Source of the DNA: Ophiostoma sp. CBS 140.51
Lineage: Eukaryota; Ascomycota; Sordariomycetes; Ophiostomatales; Ophiostomataceae
Reading direction: 5' to 3'
NCBI GenBank assembly: GCA_029298735.1
Contig: JANSLP010000288.1
Coordinates: 1 to 41,239, forward strand
DNA: 41,239 bases
The translations under genes were made by a program, and so were the position numbers. The notes beneath the pieces are model-generated. The model worked only from the letters and a program-made list of their open reading frames with translations. It ran no database searches and was not told where the DNA came from. This document shows positions 1 to 10,896 of the stretch, in pieces (positions within the stretch are counted from its first letter, which is position 1; the number at the start of each line of letters is the position of its first letter).

Positions 1-17
1 GGAATGTCACCGGCTGA

Positions 18-167
18 TCAAACCTCGCGGAAAATACGATTAGTAACGAAGGCCAGCGCACGCACGCTGCCTTGGAGAAGGTCCGCGCCGCCCGCGACGC
101 CTATGAACTTTTGGACCTCGTTCACTATTCTGAGCAACTCTACTGTATTAAGACATGCTCTGAATAA
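18..167 (+). CDS. Possible 3' terminal exon of a gene cut by the left edge
   Basis: Reading in the frame that starts at base 18 there is an open stretch to a TAA at 165-167 with no plausible start. The part from about base 48 on looks coding: codons end mostly in C or G (gcc cag cgc acg cac gct gcc ttg gag aag), as in the certain genes of this window, and the peptide is helical and charged (AALEKVRAARDAYELLDL), ending in KTCSE. A possible 3' splice site (GATTAG) ends at base 45. I do not recognise the family. It may be the last exon of a plus-strand gene starting before the window, or a chance open frame. Confidence 0.3.
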   Translation, partial: SNLAENTISNEGQRTHAALEKVRAARDAYELLDLVHYSEQLYCIKTCSE

Positions 168-687
168 AAAAATACTCCGTGTCAAACTGCAATTGATTAT
201 TTCCGCAGTCCAGCACTACTGATTTTTATGTTGACAAATACCATCCATCTTCACGGAGTCCCCGTCATATGAGACACCCACTTTGACGAGAAAACCTGCA
301 CACACTATCGATTTCAACCGAACCCAAAGACCTCTGCCCCAAGAATAACATCACGATCATGCGGGCTCATGCAAGCCCATCTCGAGAGAACAAAGAAAAT
401 CAAAGAAGAAAAACAAGAAAAACGAACAAAAGCTCATATTACAAAGTGGAGGGACTCGCGATCGGAAGACTCCCGCGGGTCCTCGTAGTTCTCGTGCGCT
501 TTTAGCTCTCGCTGAGCTTTGAGTGGGAGGGGGAGTGTGCTTTTGTAATACGGCTGCTTGCACAAAGAGCTCCGCAAAATCAAATTAGGCAATGGGCCGC
601 CATGGACCGCGTTGTTCATAAAAAATCGATAGTTTATGTTTTCTTTCCTGGTTCTCTCTCTCTCTCTCGCTCGGCCGACTCCCCCCA

Positions 688-976
688 AGCGCTGCTCACA
701 ATGAGCAAACTCCACCGTACTCGCCTATCCAGAGCAAAACCCAAAAGGTGGACAAGGTGGGAGTGTCCAGTCAGGCCAGTTTAGCGAGCTTGTGAGTAGG
801 GCCAGCGCTGTGGGGAGTCCGTGGAGCGCCCTGCCGATCAGGTCCCCGCCTCAGCGCTGCCCAGCGCCACTCTGGCGCTACTCGCTTGGTGGAGGAGGTG
901 TGCGTGTAAGAGAGAAAGAGAGAGGGCTGATCGGAACATCGAATGATCACATCTGTTTAGGTAGGGCTCAGCGCTG
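688..976. promoter_or_regulatory. Cluster of CAGCGCTG-type palindromes
   Basis: The 7-mer AGCGCTG occurs at 688-694, 804-810, 853-859 and 970-976. Three copies are the full 8-bp palindrome CAGCGCTG, and a half-copy (CAGCGCCA) follows at about 862. Two copies sit in similar longer contexts, each preceded by GTAGGGC. A CT microsatellite lies at about 652-671 and a purine run at 908-926. This could be a cluster of binding sites for a dimeric regulator or simply a decayed repeat. The nearest certain gene ends at 1563. Confidence 0.25.
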
Positions 977-1562
977 TCATGCAGCGGCCCTTTTTGTTTG
1001 TAAGTGGACTCCAGTAGGACCAGTAGACTGTGTGGGCACGGCACTTTTCGTGGTGGATTAAATAGTGGACTGGATGTTGTTTTTGCAGGTCATCTGATAA
1101 TGGCAAAGAATGAATAGCAAGTACAAGACTATGGGGAGTACGGAAATACGACGTACAGGGAAAAGACTTAGGAGTGAAAAGCAGAGAAAATTGTCCACCA
1201 TTTATGCAGAGTTTACGAGAATGGAGAAAATACGTTGAAGCAGTGAAATAATTTGTTTCGTCATCTTATAGACATGGAAAAGAAGAGAAAAGGTTTTCTT
1301 CAACACCTAGTGGAAGTAAGAAGGGAGAAGTAGGTGATGAAAGAATAACCAAGAGAGAGAGTTAACCACCACACAGAAGAAAGTATTAATCAAGGGTATA
1401 TACACAACCACAATACCCCTTGATCGTCCATGAAGAATCAGAGTAAAAACATAATAAACAAAAAACACCAAGACGTAGACGTGACAAAATAAACTCAAGA
1501 CGTCATAGAGAAAAAGTAAAAGATATCAAAAACACCGCGTAAATGTGATGTGAGCAAGATCC

Positions 1563-2612
1563 TCACAGCCAAAGAACGCCGACCAAAAACAGAAGGGGCA
1601 TAACGCCGAGAGATGCAACCGTCTTGATACCAGAGCTGACGACAACGACAGACGACGTGGGGTGAGCACCACCGGTCGTGTAGTTTCCTGCGCCAGAGCC
1701 GGAGCCGGAGCTGGAGCCGGACGAAGAACCAGAGGAAGAGCCAGACGAAGAGCCAGACGAGGAGCCAGACGAAGAGCCAGACGAAGAGCCAGACGAAGAG
1801 CCAGACGAAGAGCCAGACGAAGAGCCGGACGAGGAGCCCGAAGAGGAGCCCGAAGAAGAGCCAGACGAGGAGCCAGAGCTGGAGCCAGAGTTAGCGTTCG
1901 CGTTCGCATTGGCGTTGGCAGAAGCAGACGAGCCAGAGCTGGAGCCACCCGAGCCAGAACCAGAGTTAGCATTGGCGTTGGCATTCGCACCGGCCGAGGC
2001 AGATGAGCCTGACGAGCCAGAACCGCCCGAGCCACCAGCATTGGCGTTGGCGTTGGCGTTGGCAGACGCCGAAGAACCAGAGCCGGAACCAGCATTGGCA
2101 TTGGCCTCAGCACCAGCATTGGCAGAAGAGCCACCCGAAGACCAACCAGAGCCAGAAGAGCTACCAGACGAGGCCCAAGCGTTGGCGTTGGCCGAGGCAC
2201 CAGCCGTGGCGTAGGCACCACCTCCGGGGCAAGTAACGGTGGCAGTAACGGGAGACTTGCCGCACTCGGTGCAGGTGGTGACGGTAACAGTAAAGCCCGA
2301 AGGAATCTCGCCAGCGGTGCACGCGCAAGGAGCCGAGTCGCAAGTCTTAGTGATGGTGTAGGTCTTGTCCGTGACGCCGGTGGAGCAGAGAGCCTCGTAC
2401 ACAGTGGTGTAGACGTAGATGGTAGGCTCCGGGCACTTGGTGATGCGTGTGGGCTTCGAGCCGGGCAGAGTCACCGTGATGGGCGGCAGGGTGGTGGTCA
2501 GAACACAGCTCTCCGGGTACTTGGCAGCAGCAGCGCGAGCAGCAACTTCGTGGTCAACATGTGCCGATGCCGCGGCCAGCATGGACAGGAAGGTAACGTG
2601 TGTAGCCTTCAT
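1563..2612 (-). CDS. GPI-anchored Gly/Ser/Asn/Ala-rich cell wall protein
   Basis: The single exon encodes 349 residues. An N-terminal signal peptide (about residues 1-18) leads into a Thr-rich domain with about ten cysteines (roughly residues 36-130, ending in VTATVTC). Then comes a long low-complexity stalk: alternating ANANANA blocks separated by GSGSGS/GSSG blocks, then a run of SSSG tetrapeptides. The C-terminus (VVVVSSGIKTVASLGVMPLL onward) is a hydrophobic tail after small residues, as in GPI attachment signals, so the mature protein should be fixed to the membrane or wall glucan. The cysteine domain resembles those of fungal surface proteins in general, but I cannot assign a named family. 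The ATG is the first in frame. The gene diverges from the Ser-rich wall gene at 10897 across an 8.3-kb gene-free interval. Very long open frames on the opposite strand are by-products of the repeats. Confidence 0.85.
   Translation of the reverse strand: MKATHVTFLSMLAAASAHVDHEVAARAAAAKYPESCVLTTTLPPITVTLPGSKPTRITKCPEPTIYVYTTVYEALCSTGVTDKTYTITKTCDSAPCACTAGEIPSGFTVTVTTCTECGKSPVTATVTCPGGGAYATAGASANANAWASSGSSSGSGWSSGGSSANAGAEANANAGSGSGSSASANANANANAGGSGGSGSSGSSASAGANANANANSGSGSGGSSSGSSASANANANANANSGSSSGSSSGSSSGSSSGSSSGSSSGSSSGSSSGSSSGSSSGSSSGSSSGSSSGSSSGSSSGSGSGAGNYTTGGAHPTSSVVVVSSGIKTVASLGVMPLLFLVGVLWL
1725..1885 (-). repeat. 12-bp tandem repeat coding the SSSG stalk
   Basis: On the plus strand the unit reads gagccagacgaa, repeated about a dozen times with third-position changes. 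On the coding strand it gives repeated Ser-Ser-Ser-Gly. Because the unit is a multiple of three, slippage would lengthen or shorten the stalk without breaking the frame. Confidence 0.8.
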
Positions 2613-5600
2613 CTTGAAAATAAAATAGACAAGGAATAAAAATATGTATGATAAAAAGTATGTGAAAGAAGTGAATAGAGTAAAGAGTGACTGTAGTCGG
2701 TATAGACCTCGTTATTGTCTTCAAAAAAGTTTGTTGATCGTGTAAAGAATGACGATAATTTGAAAAGTAAAAGAGTGTATGAAGGTTTTTGATAAAGAGA
2801 TGTAAAAGAGAAGACTTTAAGAGAGGACAAACCTGTTCGTCTCACTTGAGGCCGGCTATTGTCGAATGCGTGTCCTTAGGGAAGGATGGATGCGGTCGAG
2901 AGAATAGAAAAAAGACGGAAACAGCGTCACCGGATTCTATATATACGATATAGACATATGAGAACCGATAGCTTCGTTTCCCATTAATGCTCTGGAGACA
3001 AGGTGTCCTGCTAGTACAGGCAGGTAGTCATGGAGGCATACACACAGAAGTCCAGCTGGTTGACGGAGAGAGTGAAATCCCATTCCCCTCTGGGACCCTC
3101 TTTGCTCCTGTATAGACTCTTAGACTCTAGCCCTTTGTGTTTTGCTAGAAAAAAAAGAAATAAACAAAAGGCACCGAAGGTAAAAAATGGTAATAAAACA
3201 ACGGACGGCAAAAAAGAAAATATGAGCCGAAAATAATCATGGCTATGACAAAGAGGTCACAGAGAGGAGACGAGGTGGAATGGGGAGGGTGTCGATATCA
3301 AAACGAGACTACTCGCCATGAATGTGACAGACTAAGCCTGAGTCTGGGCCTGGGCAACAATGTTCAGTCATGATCGTGAGAACACGGCTAGGCCGACGGC
3401 ATGAACGTGCCGAAGAAGAAAAAAATGACTCAGGGACATTGGTGTAAACAAAGGTAACGGACGGAAGTGGAGTGTACAAACAAAAGGAAAAGACGATGCA
3501 AGGTAGGCGAGAGGACGGGAGGAGGAGGGAAAAGGGGAGGGAACTCAAGAAAAACGGCAATATCGGGGAGCATTCTGATGGGGGTAGTGCCGGAATGAGA
3601 GGAGAGTAGTTCATGACGGCGAGCTTGGTATCAAGAGCCAAAGGAAATAAGAGGTACAAATCGAAAAGGTACATCGTAGCTCGGGCGTAATAAACAACCA
3701 CAGGAGCTAGTAAACAAAGAATGAAACAAATCAGCTCAATGGCTTCTTCGGCGGGATACAGCACCACTGGATGGATGGCTCAAGTGGATTCAACGGGCTG
3801 TGAACGGCTCGATCTATGACAGAGACGAGGACAATAGCCCGGGCACAGCTGCGAGAAAAAGGAAAAGACTAGAGAGGGGGACGGAGATGTTAACCACTGG
3901 AGGCATCAAGAGGCGAGAAGGGTGAGGACGGGGAGTTGGCAAGATAGAAGAAGAATGGTAAACATCTGGAACAAAGAAGAAAACAAAAAAATGGAACGAT
4001 CGAGACCCAGGCACATGGCATGTCGTTGTGCAGAACCCAAAAGCGTGGCGAGAAGGGACAAACACGAGATGCGGGAGAACATCATCACGGAAAGGGACAA
4101 AATGAGGTCCAAAACATAAACAAAACAAACAGAAGGGATGCTGAAGAGAACGGGAGAGGCCCTTTCGTGGCGGTGAAGAGTCCCAAGGGACCAGTCGTGA
4201 ATGCTAAAGAAGAAAGGAAAAATGTGCTGGAGATGAAGCTCTCAGACAGGTCGCAGGTTGTTGAGGAGAGCTTGCCTGGAACCGGCGCCATGAATGGTGG
4301 CCTTGAGAGCTGTGTAGAGAGGTTCTTCCATAACAGCAAGGAGAAGGGCAGAGACACAAGGGTCGAGTGTACCTGAATAGACAGGGGAAACATGTGGGAA
4401 AGTGAAAGCAGACGGTGGAAAAAAACAAAAATCAAAATCTTCCGCGAGTAAGGCCAAGACAAAACAAAAGCAAATCACGAGAGGATGGCGAGAAAAAAGA
4501 AACAAGGTGGCGAGAAAGAGCTGGAAAGGGAAAGAAAAGAAAGCAACGGAGGCTCGTGAAGAACGGAGAGACGGATGCCAAGAAGAGTGCAATAAGTTGT
4601 ACAAAAGCTTAGCTCAGTTACATATGCAAGCTACAGCTCAAGACGTAGGTGGCGTGCGAGGGGTTCCTGGTCGTTCCCAGTGTAGGTGTTTGTGTTGGAG
4701 GGAGGGCGTGTGCTTGAGGGCGTTGGTCAAGAATGAATGTTGAAAAAGAAACGAAAAAGAGTAATAAAATAAGGGTGTAACAAAAAAGAGGGGAGTATCC
4801 AAGAGGAACACTGGAATCCATGTGGAACAACTCTGCCTTGGTACAATAGAAAAGACGAATGAGAAAACAGGAAAAGACAAGGAGGGACGAACAAAGAGAA
4901 GGGCAAGGAAAAAAAGAAACTTGGTACAGCACTCTGTGCAATTCTCAAATTTCCGTCGACGTTGCGAGTGGACAAGAGGGACCGATGTGCAGGTCATAGA
5001 CGACTACAGGGCCAGATACGGTCGGCGATGAGAAACAAGATGAGAAGTCTGAAATGCATCTTATTAGGCGAGGCTCGGCGAGGAGGACCCGGCGATGGAG
5101 ACGTGGGATCGCAGCTGTAACTCGGCTTCTTGGATAATTGGTGAAGATAAACAGGGGCACAAACATGCCTGGCAAGGCGCTCGTTGCCGCTTTCCGTAGC
5201 ATCTTTCTGCTCCCTTTCGTGGTTGAATGCCATGCTGTGATGCAATTTGTGATGGCGGTTCAAGATTTTGAGTTCTCGGTAAGGATGCCGAGGGTTGCTG
5301 GTCTAAAGGATGCAAACAGTGTGATTATGTTTCGAGCAAACTGGCAACCGAGCTGAAAAGTCTCCAGGGGAACCGCGAAAACTCGTAGCAAACGCGGCCG
5401 CGCCGGGCGTAGCTTCTCCCTCTACCGGTCTCCCACCCGCACTTTCCTGTTACATTCGTAGTGTTGGGGCAGTTGAGGCAGTTGCGTTTTTGCTTTGACA
5501 GCTCCTTCCTTTCTGCGAAACCCATCGCTTGTGCCTTCCTTTTAGATGGGCGTTTGGCAAGAACATGTTCAACCGTCCCATTTTTCGGTATGTGTAGATA

Positions 5601-8600
5601 TGGGGAGAGTGGGCGGAAGGAACGACCGAAAGCCGTTTGCCGTTTACGTGCGACTTTTGGGCGATCCTAGATCTCGCCCTTGATCAATCATGCCCCCGGA
5701 ATCCTACGATACAGATCAAAGTCATTGCTCTCCTCTCTCAGATTCTTCATTCTAACACTTCTAGAGGAGCGCCATCTCTGCCATTAGGGCCCATGCCTCT
5801 ACAACATTGGGAACAATGAAAAAGGGATCGACGCTGCGCACAGCAGTTTTGTGCAGGGGAAACATCACCGGCGCGGACCGGCCTGGCACCGGTGTAGCGG
5901 GTTCCACTGCCGTTGGGGGCCTGTTGGTTCGAGCAATGAACAATGGACAGTGCAAAGAAGGACCCGGGGCCCTGACGTGTAAACATTCTAACAATGAGAC
6001 AGAGAACCGGAGAGGGAGGTTAGGAGGGTGAGGAACGGGCGTGGCTTGACGTCTTTTCAGGGAGAGGGGCGGGTCTAGGGAGGCGGCTTCTTTTCTTCTT
6101 TTCCTTCTTTTCTTTTTCTGTGAGAGGGGCCAAGGGATTCCATAGGGTGGAGACGGTCGATTCGCACCTCTTGCCCAGAGAAGCAAACTGAGACATATTT
6201 TCAATAGCCCAGATTCGATGCGGCCCCGCTCAGCCAGGAGTGGGAAACCTCTTTATGTTGCATGCTTGACAGGATTATCTCAGGTACCGTCCCATTCCTT
6301 TTGTGAAGTAGCTTGGTGATGCACTGCACTACCGATACACGTATGGGCCACTGCTGGGGGTGTTTTGAAAGGGGCTGCCCACTGCAGCTCAGGCTATATT
6401 GAGGAACCAAAAGCCAGGCCTTGCCTAATACTATTGTGTTACGCTGAGGGATGTCTTAGACTTGAAATGATGAGTCGTTTTGGGCGTCTCGGGGAATTTG
6501 GAAAGTGGCACTCGGAGAAAATGGCAATTGGAAAACAAGATGCGACGTTGGATGTTTGTGGTGACGATGAGAATGAAGTCAAAGGTATTGGATCAAAAGG
6601 CAATTTGAGAATGCGTACTTTTTGAGGCAACGGATATTGAAAATTGCACGTCTTTCGACATAGGCAAATGGGCGAGTCGAGATATTGAATTGTCAATGAA
6701 AAAGAACGAGCAAAAGAACGAAAATAACAAATTAGGGAGAACGAAACAATCGTAACACTGGATTTACAAATAAACTCGAGACAAGAAAAGGAAGAATATG
6801 AGACCGTATGTTGCAGGGACTCGAGCGGCTTGTGTAGAAACGAGCAAACGAAACAGTGAAGAGGAATTACGGTTGAAAAGAAAACAAAGGGACCGAATTG
6901 TGCCAGTCGACAGTTGAGAGGGACAGGCAGAAGACGGACGTTCCTGGGGCTGCACAAAAAGTATGATGAAAAATAAATCAACGGTTCAGAAAGATATGCC
7001 CAAGAGAAGTCTCGGCAGCTGTCTCACCTGAGACAGATGAGCGACACTAAGACGACTAACACGATGGCTGCACTAGTTAACGCACTACGGAGCTAAAAGA
7101 GAAGGGAGGGGCAAACGTTGTTCCAGATGAAAAAGAAACGTCGTGTCGACAATCTGGCAGAAAAGAAACTGCGGGGAGCCGGTAAATAAAAAAAGTCAAG
7201 AACGAGAGCAGGCAATAGATGCACAAAGTGCCGTGAGTGCTATGCCGCAAAAGCAAGCAAAGGCGAGAAATTCAAAGACAGACAAATCAAACACCAAGAA
7301 TATAATAGCTTGCCAAACAAGCACAGGGCAGAACTGGCAAGATGTACGCATCATAGAGTGAACAAGCGTACTTTGCATTTTGTATGTGGTTGTAAAAAAA
7401 ACAATGGGGCATTTTCTTCCTTTGCGATGCTCGCAAAAGGTGCCGGATCTGGTTGTAAGAAAACTACATACCGAAATTTGATGAAATAGGGAGAGCTGTG
7501 AGGGACAAAACGACTGTGTTTCTCAACAATAGGATTCTTTATCCAGACAATATGAAATTTTTTTTTTGTTCAACAAGAGCGTACTTTGACAGCACAAACA
7601 TACAATAACGTACCGGTCGTACCAGCCGCATGTCTCTCTTTGCTGGGTCAGGCCTTACCAAGCTGTCAACCCATCTCCGGTTTAAGTGGCCCTATAGAGT
7701 CTAGATGGAGTCAGTATGGAGACGTTGTGCTTCGCGTCTCGCGTTCGACTGGATGCGATTTTCATTTCCTCCGCCACTAGCTAGGCCAGCCGTATTCGCT
7801 CCTGTGATGCTGTTATACTGAACGTCTCCTCGTCTTACCATGGACCCAGACGCGTCCATCTCCAGTTAATCTCGCATAGGGTGACTCTATTTTGGTGAAC
7901 AAAGAAAGGTTATGTACTAACGATGGCAGCTTGACTCTATATGGAGCAAGCTCTCTACGCGTGACTGGACATTGATGGGGCAAACTACGTAGACGGCTCG
8001 CAAAACTGAAATACTCACAGACATCTCTTCCGATACAAACCCCCGGGCAGTAGCTTTGCCCATCTAGGAAACTTACCGAGCTGGGCTTTACCTCCCCTAG
8101 ACTGTAAGCGGTAAAAGATCATTCATCTAGGAACTGTCAGGTACGGATCACACCCTACGGCAGCCTACCGGGTATTCGGCCACCCTAAGGCAAGCCACTC
8201 AGTGAAGCGGCGAGAAGGAAGGGGTGATTGCGAGATTTGGATGTGTGTTTACCTTCAACCAGGCACGCAGAGAAAGACAAAACAAACACAAAAGTTCAAA
8301 ACAATAGGATGCATCTAGCCAGTCATCCCTCTCAGAGAGTCATGATGTATATCAAGAGAAAACGTGAAGAATGGGCAAGGAGGCCCAGAACAAGAGAAAA
8401 AGAAAGTAGAAAGCAAGCAAAGATGACCATCTCCATAGTGTGCTGGATGCCAAGGTGGGAGGGGGGTGCATCTTTCGGTATGTCAGAGGGCCCTGATCTT
8501 CCTTCTTCATCGTCGCCGACATGAACTTGGTACAAGGCTGTGTCACTGCTGTAGGAATCCAAGGCCTCTGGCATTTTGCTTCTTGATATGTTTTCATCGA

Positions 8601-10896
8601 CCCTCTTTTTGAAAATCCCATCTGTCTTGAGGTTTCTTCAGGGCAGCAAAACATGCATTTGCGTATGAGGCTGATGGATCTCGTACGACTTTTACTTTAA
8701 TTTTGTGCCCCGTAATGCTGAGGGATTCACCATGTTTTATGTGTCTCATCGTCGGGAAGAATGGACAAGATGAAAGAAAACATTAAGCTTGTATTCTTTT
8801 CGGGGCGTTGACAGTGGAAGGGAAGTGGCAAACCATAGGGAGCCTAGAGCATATGTGCTTTACCGCAATAGCTTCTACACGCTGATAAAGGATACGCGTA
8901 TTGAATTTTAGCAACCTTACGATGCAGAGTGATGATGACACGGCTTGATCAAAATATCGACCAACTTCGTTTTCTGCTTCTGGCAAGCATTCATTTGGCC
9001 AGAGCCATGCTTGTAGGTGCCATCGTGGTTCTGATACAAAATCGTCCTTTTGAACGCGGCCAATCGTTCTTGGCCGCATGTTTGTCTTTAGGCGACTTTT
9101 CTTCTCGCGTATTTTCGTGTCGTTTTTGTCTTGTTTCTTTTTAGTCTTTGTTGTCTTGACTACTTTTATTTCTTTTTCGAGATGTCCCTTTCTTGGATGC
9201 TCGCTTGGTGTCCCGCAGTGCATTTCTTTTTGGTGGGCTTTTGCCCAGAGATGGCGGACCCACTGCCGCTTTCCGTATATTTCCTTTTTCGGTATAAGTC
9301 AACGCTGGCCACCACTCCCTAGAACACCTACGCGCTCGCACTTTGTTTTTGAGACTTGCACACCACAGACTTGAGACAGCCCGTAGCGGACTGCCCTGGG
9401 CTAGACCAAGTGATGTACACGATTCTCGGTGTCGTTGAATAAACAGTCTTCGACGAGTGAGAAATGTGCATTTCTTTTCTTTTTCAAGGTGACGAGACGC
9501 TTCTACCTTTTCTTTCCTTTTCATTTTCTCGCCTACAGACATGCACCCCTCAAACATAATTCCCCTGCCGAGTGAGGGCGGTTCGACACATAGCACCAGC
9601 GTAGATTGCATAGTAAAGCACTTTAGCGAAGGGCATTGAAAAAAAGACCCCTAAACGGGCAACGGACGGGAGATGGACAACAGGTTCAGACAGGTTCTTC
9701 GGCTTGTGTCTCTGCGCCTGTGGTGCCTCTTACGCCCCTGCGCCCCAGTCCAAAACGCTCCGATGTACGTTGTAGAGCTCCTTCTCTTACCTGCCCCATA
9801 TCACTCGCTTGCTTATGTCGTTTGTTTGTTTTCCCTTGTTTCGTCGTTCTGTTTGTGCAAATATGCCCTGGCTTTTCTTTTTCCTTTTCTTCTGTCTCGT
9901 TCTCCCTCTTCGTCAGTAGCTCAGCTTTGCTCTCCACGGCTCCCAACTTTTATCCCCCCCTCCCAGGGCAACGTGCAAAAGAAATTAGAGCCTTGACAAA
10001 AAAAAACATGCGCTCGTGGACTCGTAGATGGCCGACCGTCTAGACCATATCGGCCGAGCTACTACCAAAACATTCTCATCGTCAGGCATGGAGGCTCGCA
10101 GATTGAAAGGTGGCACGAACGATACGCCCCTCTTATCCACTCCTCCTCTTCGTCTTTCTTCTTGTCCACCCTTCACATTCTTCACACGCCCCCCTCCCTA
10201 TCTCATTATTTTTCTCTTTTGTTTTTGTGACGAGACTAGGTGATGCTCTCGAAGACATGGAACTCCGAAAGACGTCCCCCTTCGTGTGCCTTTCCCGTTC
10301 TTCCCTCCCTCTTGACTCGGACCCCCTCAAAGGTAAACAGACCTTGGGAGGAGAGGAGAACAAACCAATGCGCGTGGAGTCGTTGATTCCTCGTAGCGTG
10401 AGCCAGTCCATATCGACATTGCTCCATAGCACCACCACCACCAACAACACCATCACCTTCATACCTCCGTGCAACCCCAAGGCACAATAAACGCACATCC
10501 CCTCACAAGGCCAAAAAATATATATTCCCGTGTCTGGCCGTTTACTCCTTCTTGCATTTTCCCGATATCTTGGACCAACAGAAAGAGTTCATCATCCCGA
10601 CAACACCACCGATTCTCGACATCGAGCGGTGCTTCTTTTTCCCTTTCTGCTTTTTCTTTCCCCTTGTTTGTTCTATCATCAGAGCAGTACGGTTTGTACC
10701 TGCCAAAGTCGTTCTTTAACAACAACATAATCACCTTCATATTCATTCATTTGATCTGTTTTCACAAACCCTTCTCTTCTGCTCTGTACACTTTTCAAAC
10801 ACCTATTTACGATCTTACGTCTTACGTCGACATTCATTTTGACGCATACTTCCCTACGCTTGTTCAAGTTACTTTCTTTCTTCACTTTTGCCGATC
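2613..10896. other. 8.3-kb gene-free interval between divergent wall-protein genes
   Basis: I see no convincing gene here on either strand: open frames are short, lack coding-like codon use and match no family I know. The ends are compositionally polarised. From about 2,900 to 5,000 the plus strand is purine-rich (many AAG/GAA/GGA runs), so the strand leading into the gene at 1563-2612 is pyrimidine-rich. From about 9,050 to 10,880 the plus strand is pyrimidine-rich, leading into the gene at 10897. CT-rich tracts upstream of starts are common in fungal promoters and leaders, but 2 kb on each side is long. The block 7,580-8,225 has a more balanced composition and no gene. Confidence 0.6.
2935..2956 (-). 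promoter_or_regulatory. TATA-like element upstream of the GPI wall-protein gene
   Basis: The stretch ttctatatatacgatataga lies about 325 bp upstream of the start codon at 2612. It is the best TATA-like sequence near that gene. Its distance would imply a long leader, consistent with the CT-rich coding-side strand. Assignment is by position and composition only. Confidence 0.25.

Noticed and set aside
1526..2221. 231-codon Leu/Pro/Arg-rich open frame overlapping the GPI protein gene
   Set aside because: It is produced by the 12-bp repeats read in another frame; the GPI protein frame has signal peptide, Cys domain and anchor signal.
3309..3767. 152-codon hydrophobic open frame on the minus strand
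   Set aside because: It arises from purine-rich plus-strand DNA, giving Leu/Phe/Ser codons; no family resemblance or codon bias.
7725..7770. Possible tRNA T-arm (gcgttcgactgg)
   Set aside because: No acceptor stem, D-arm or anticodon arm could be folded around it; no tRNA, rRNA or CRISPR array was found anywhere in the window.
7580..8225. Compositionally balanced block suspected to be a solo LTR
   Set aside because: I found no matching direct copy, terminal TG...CA structure or target duplication in the window.
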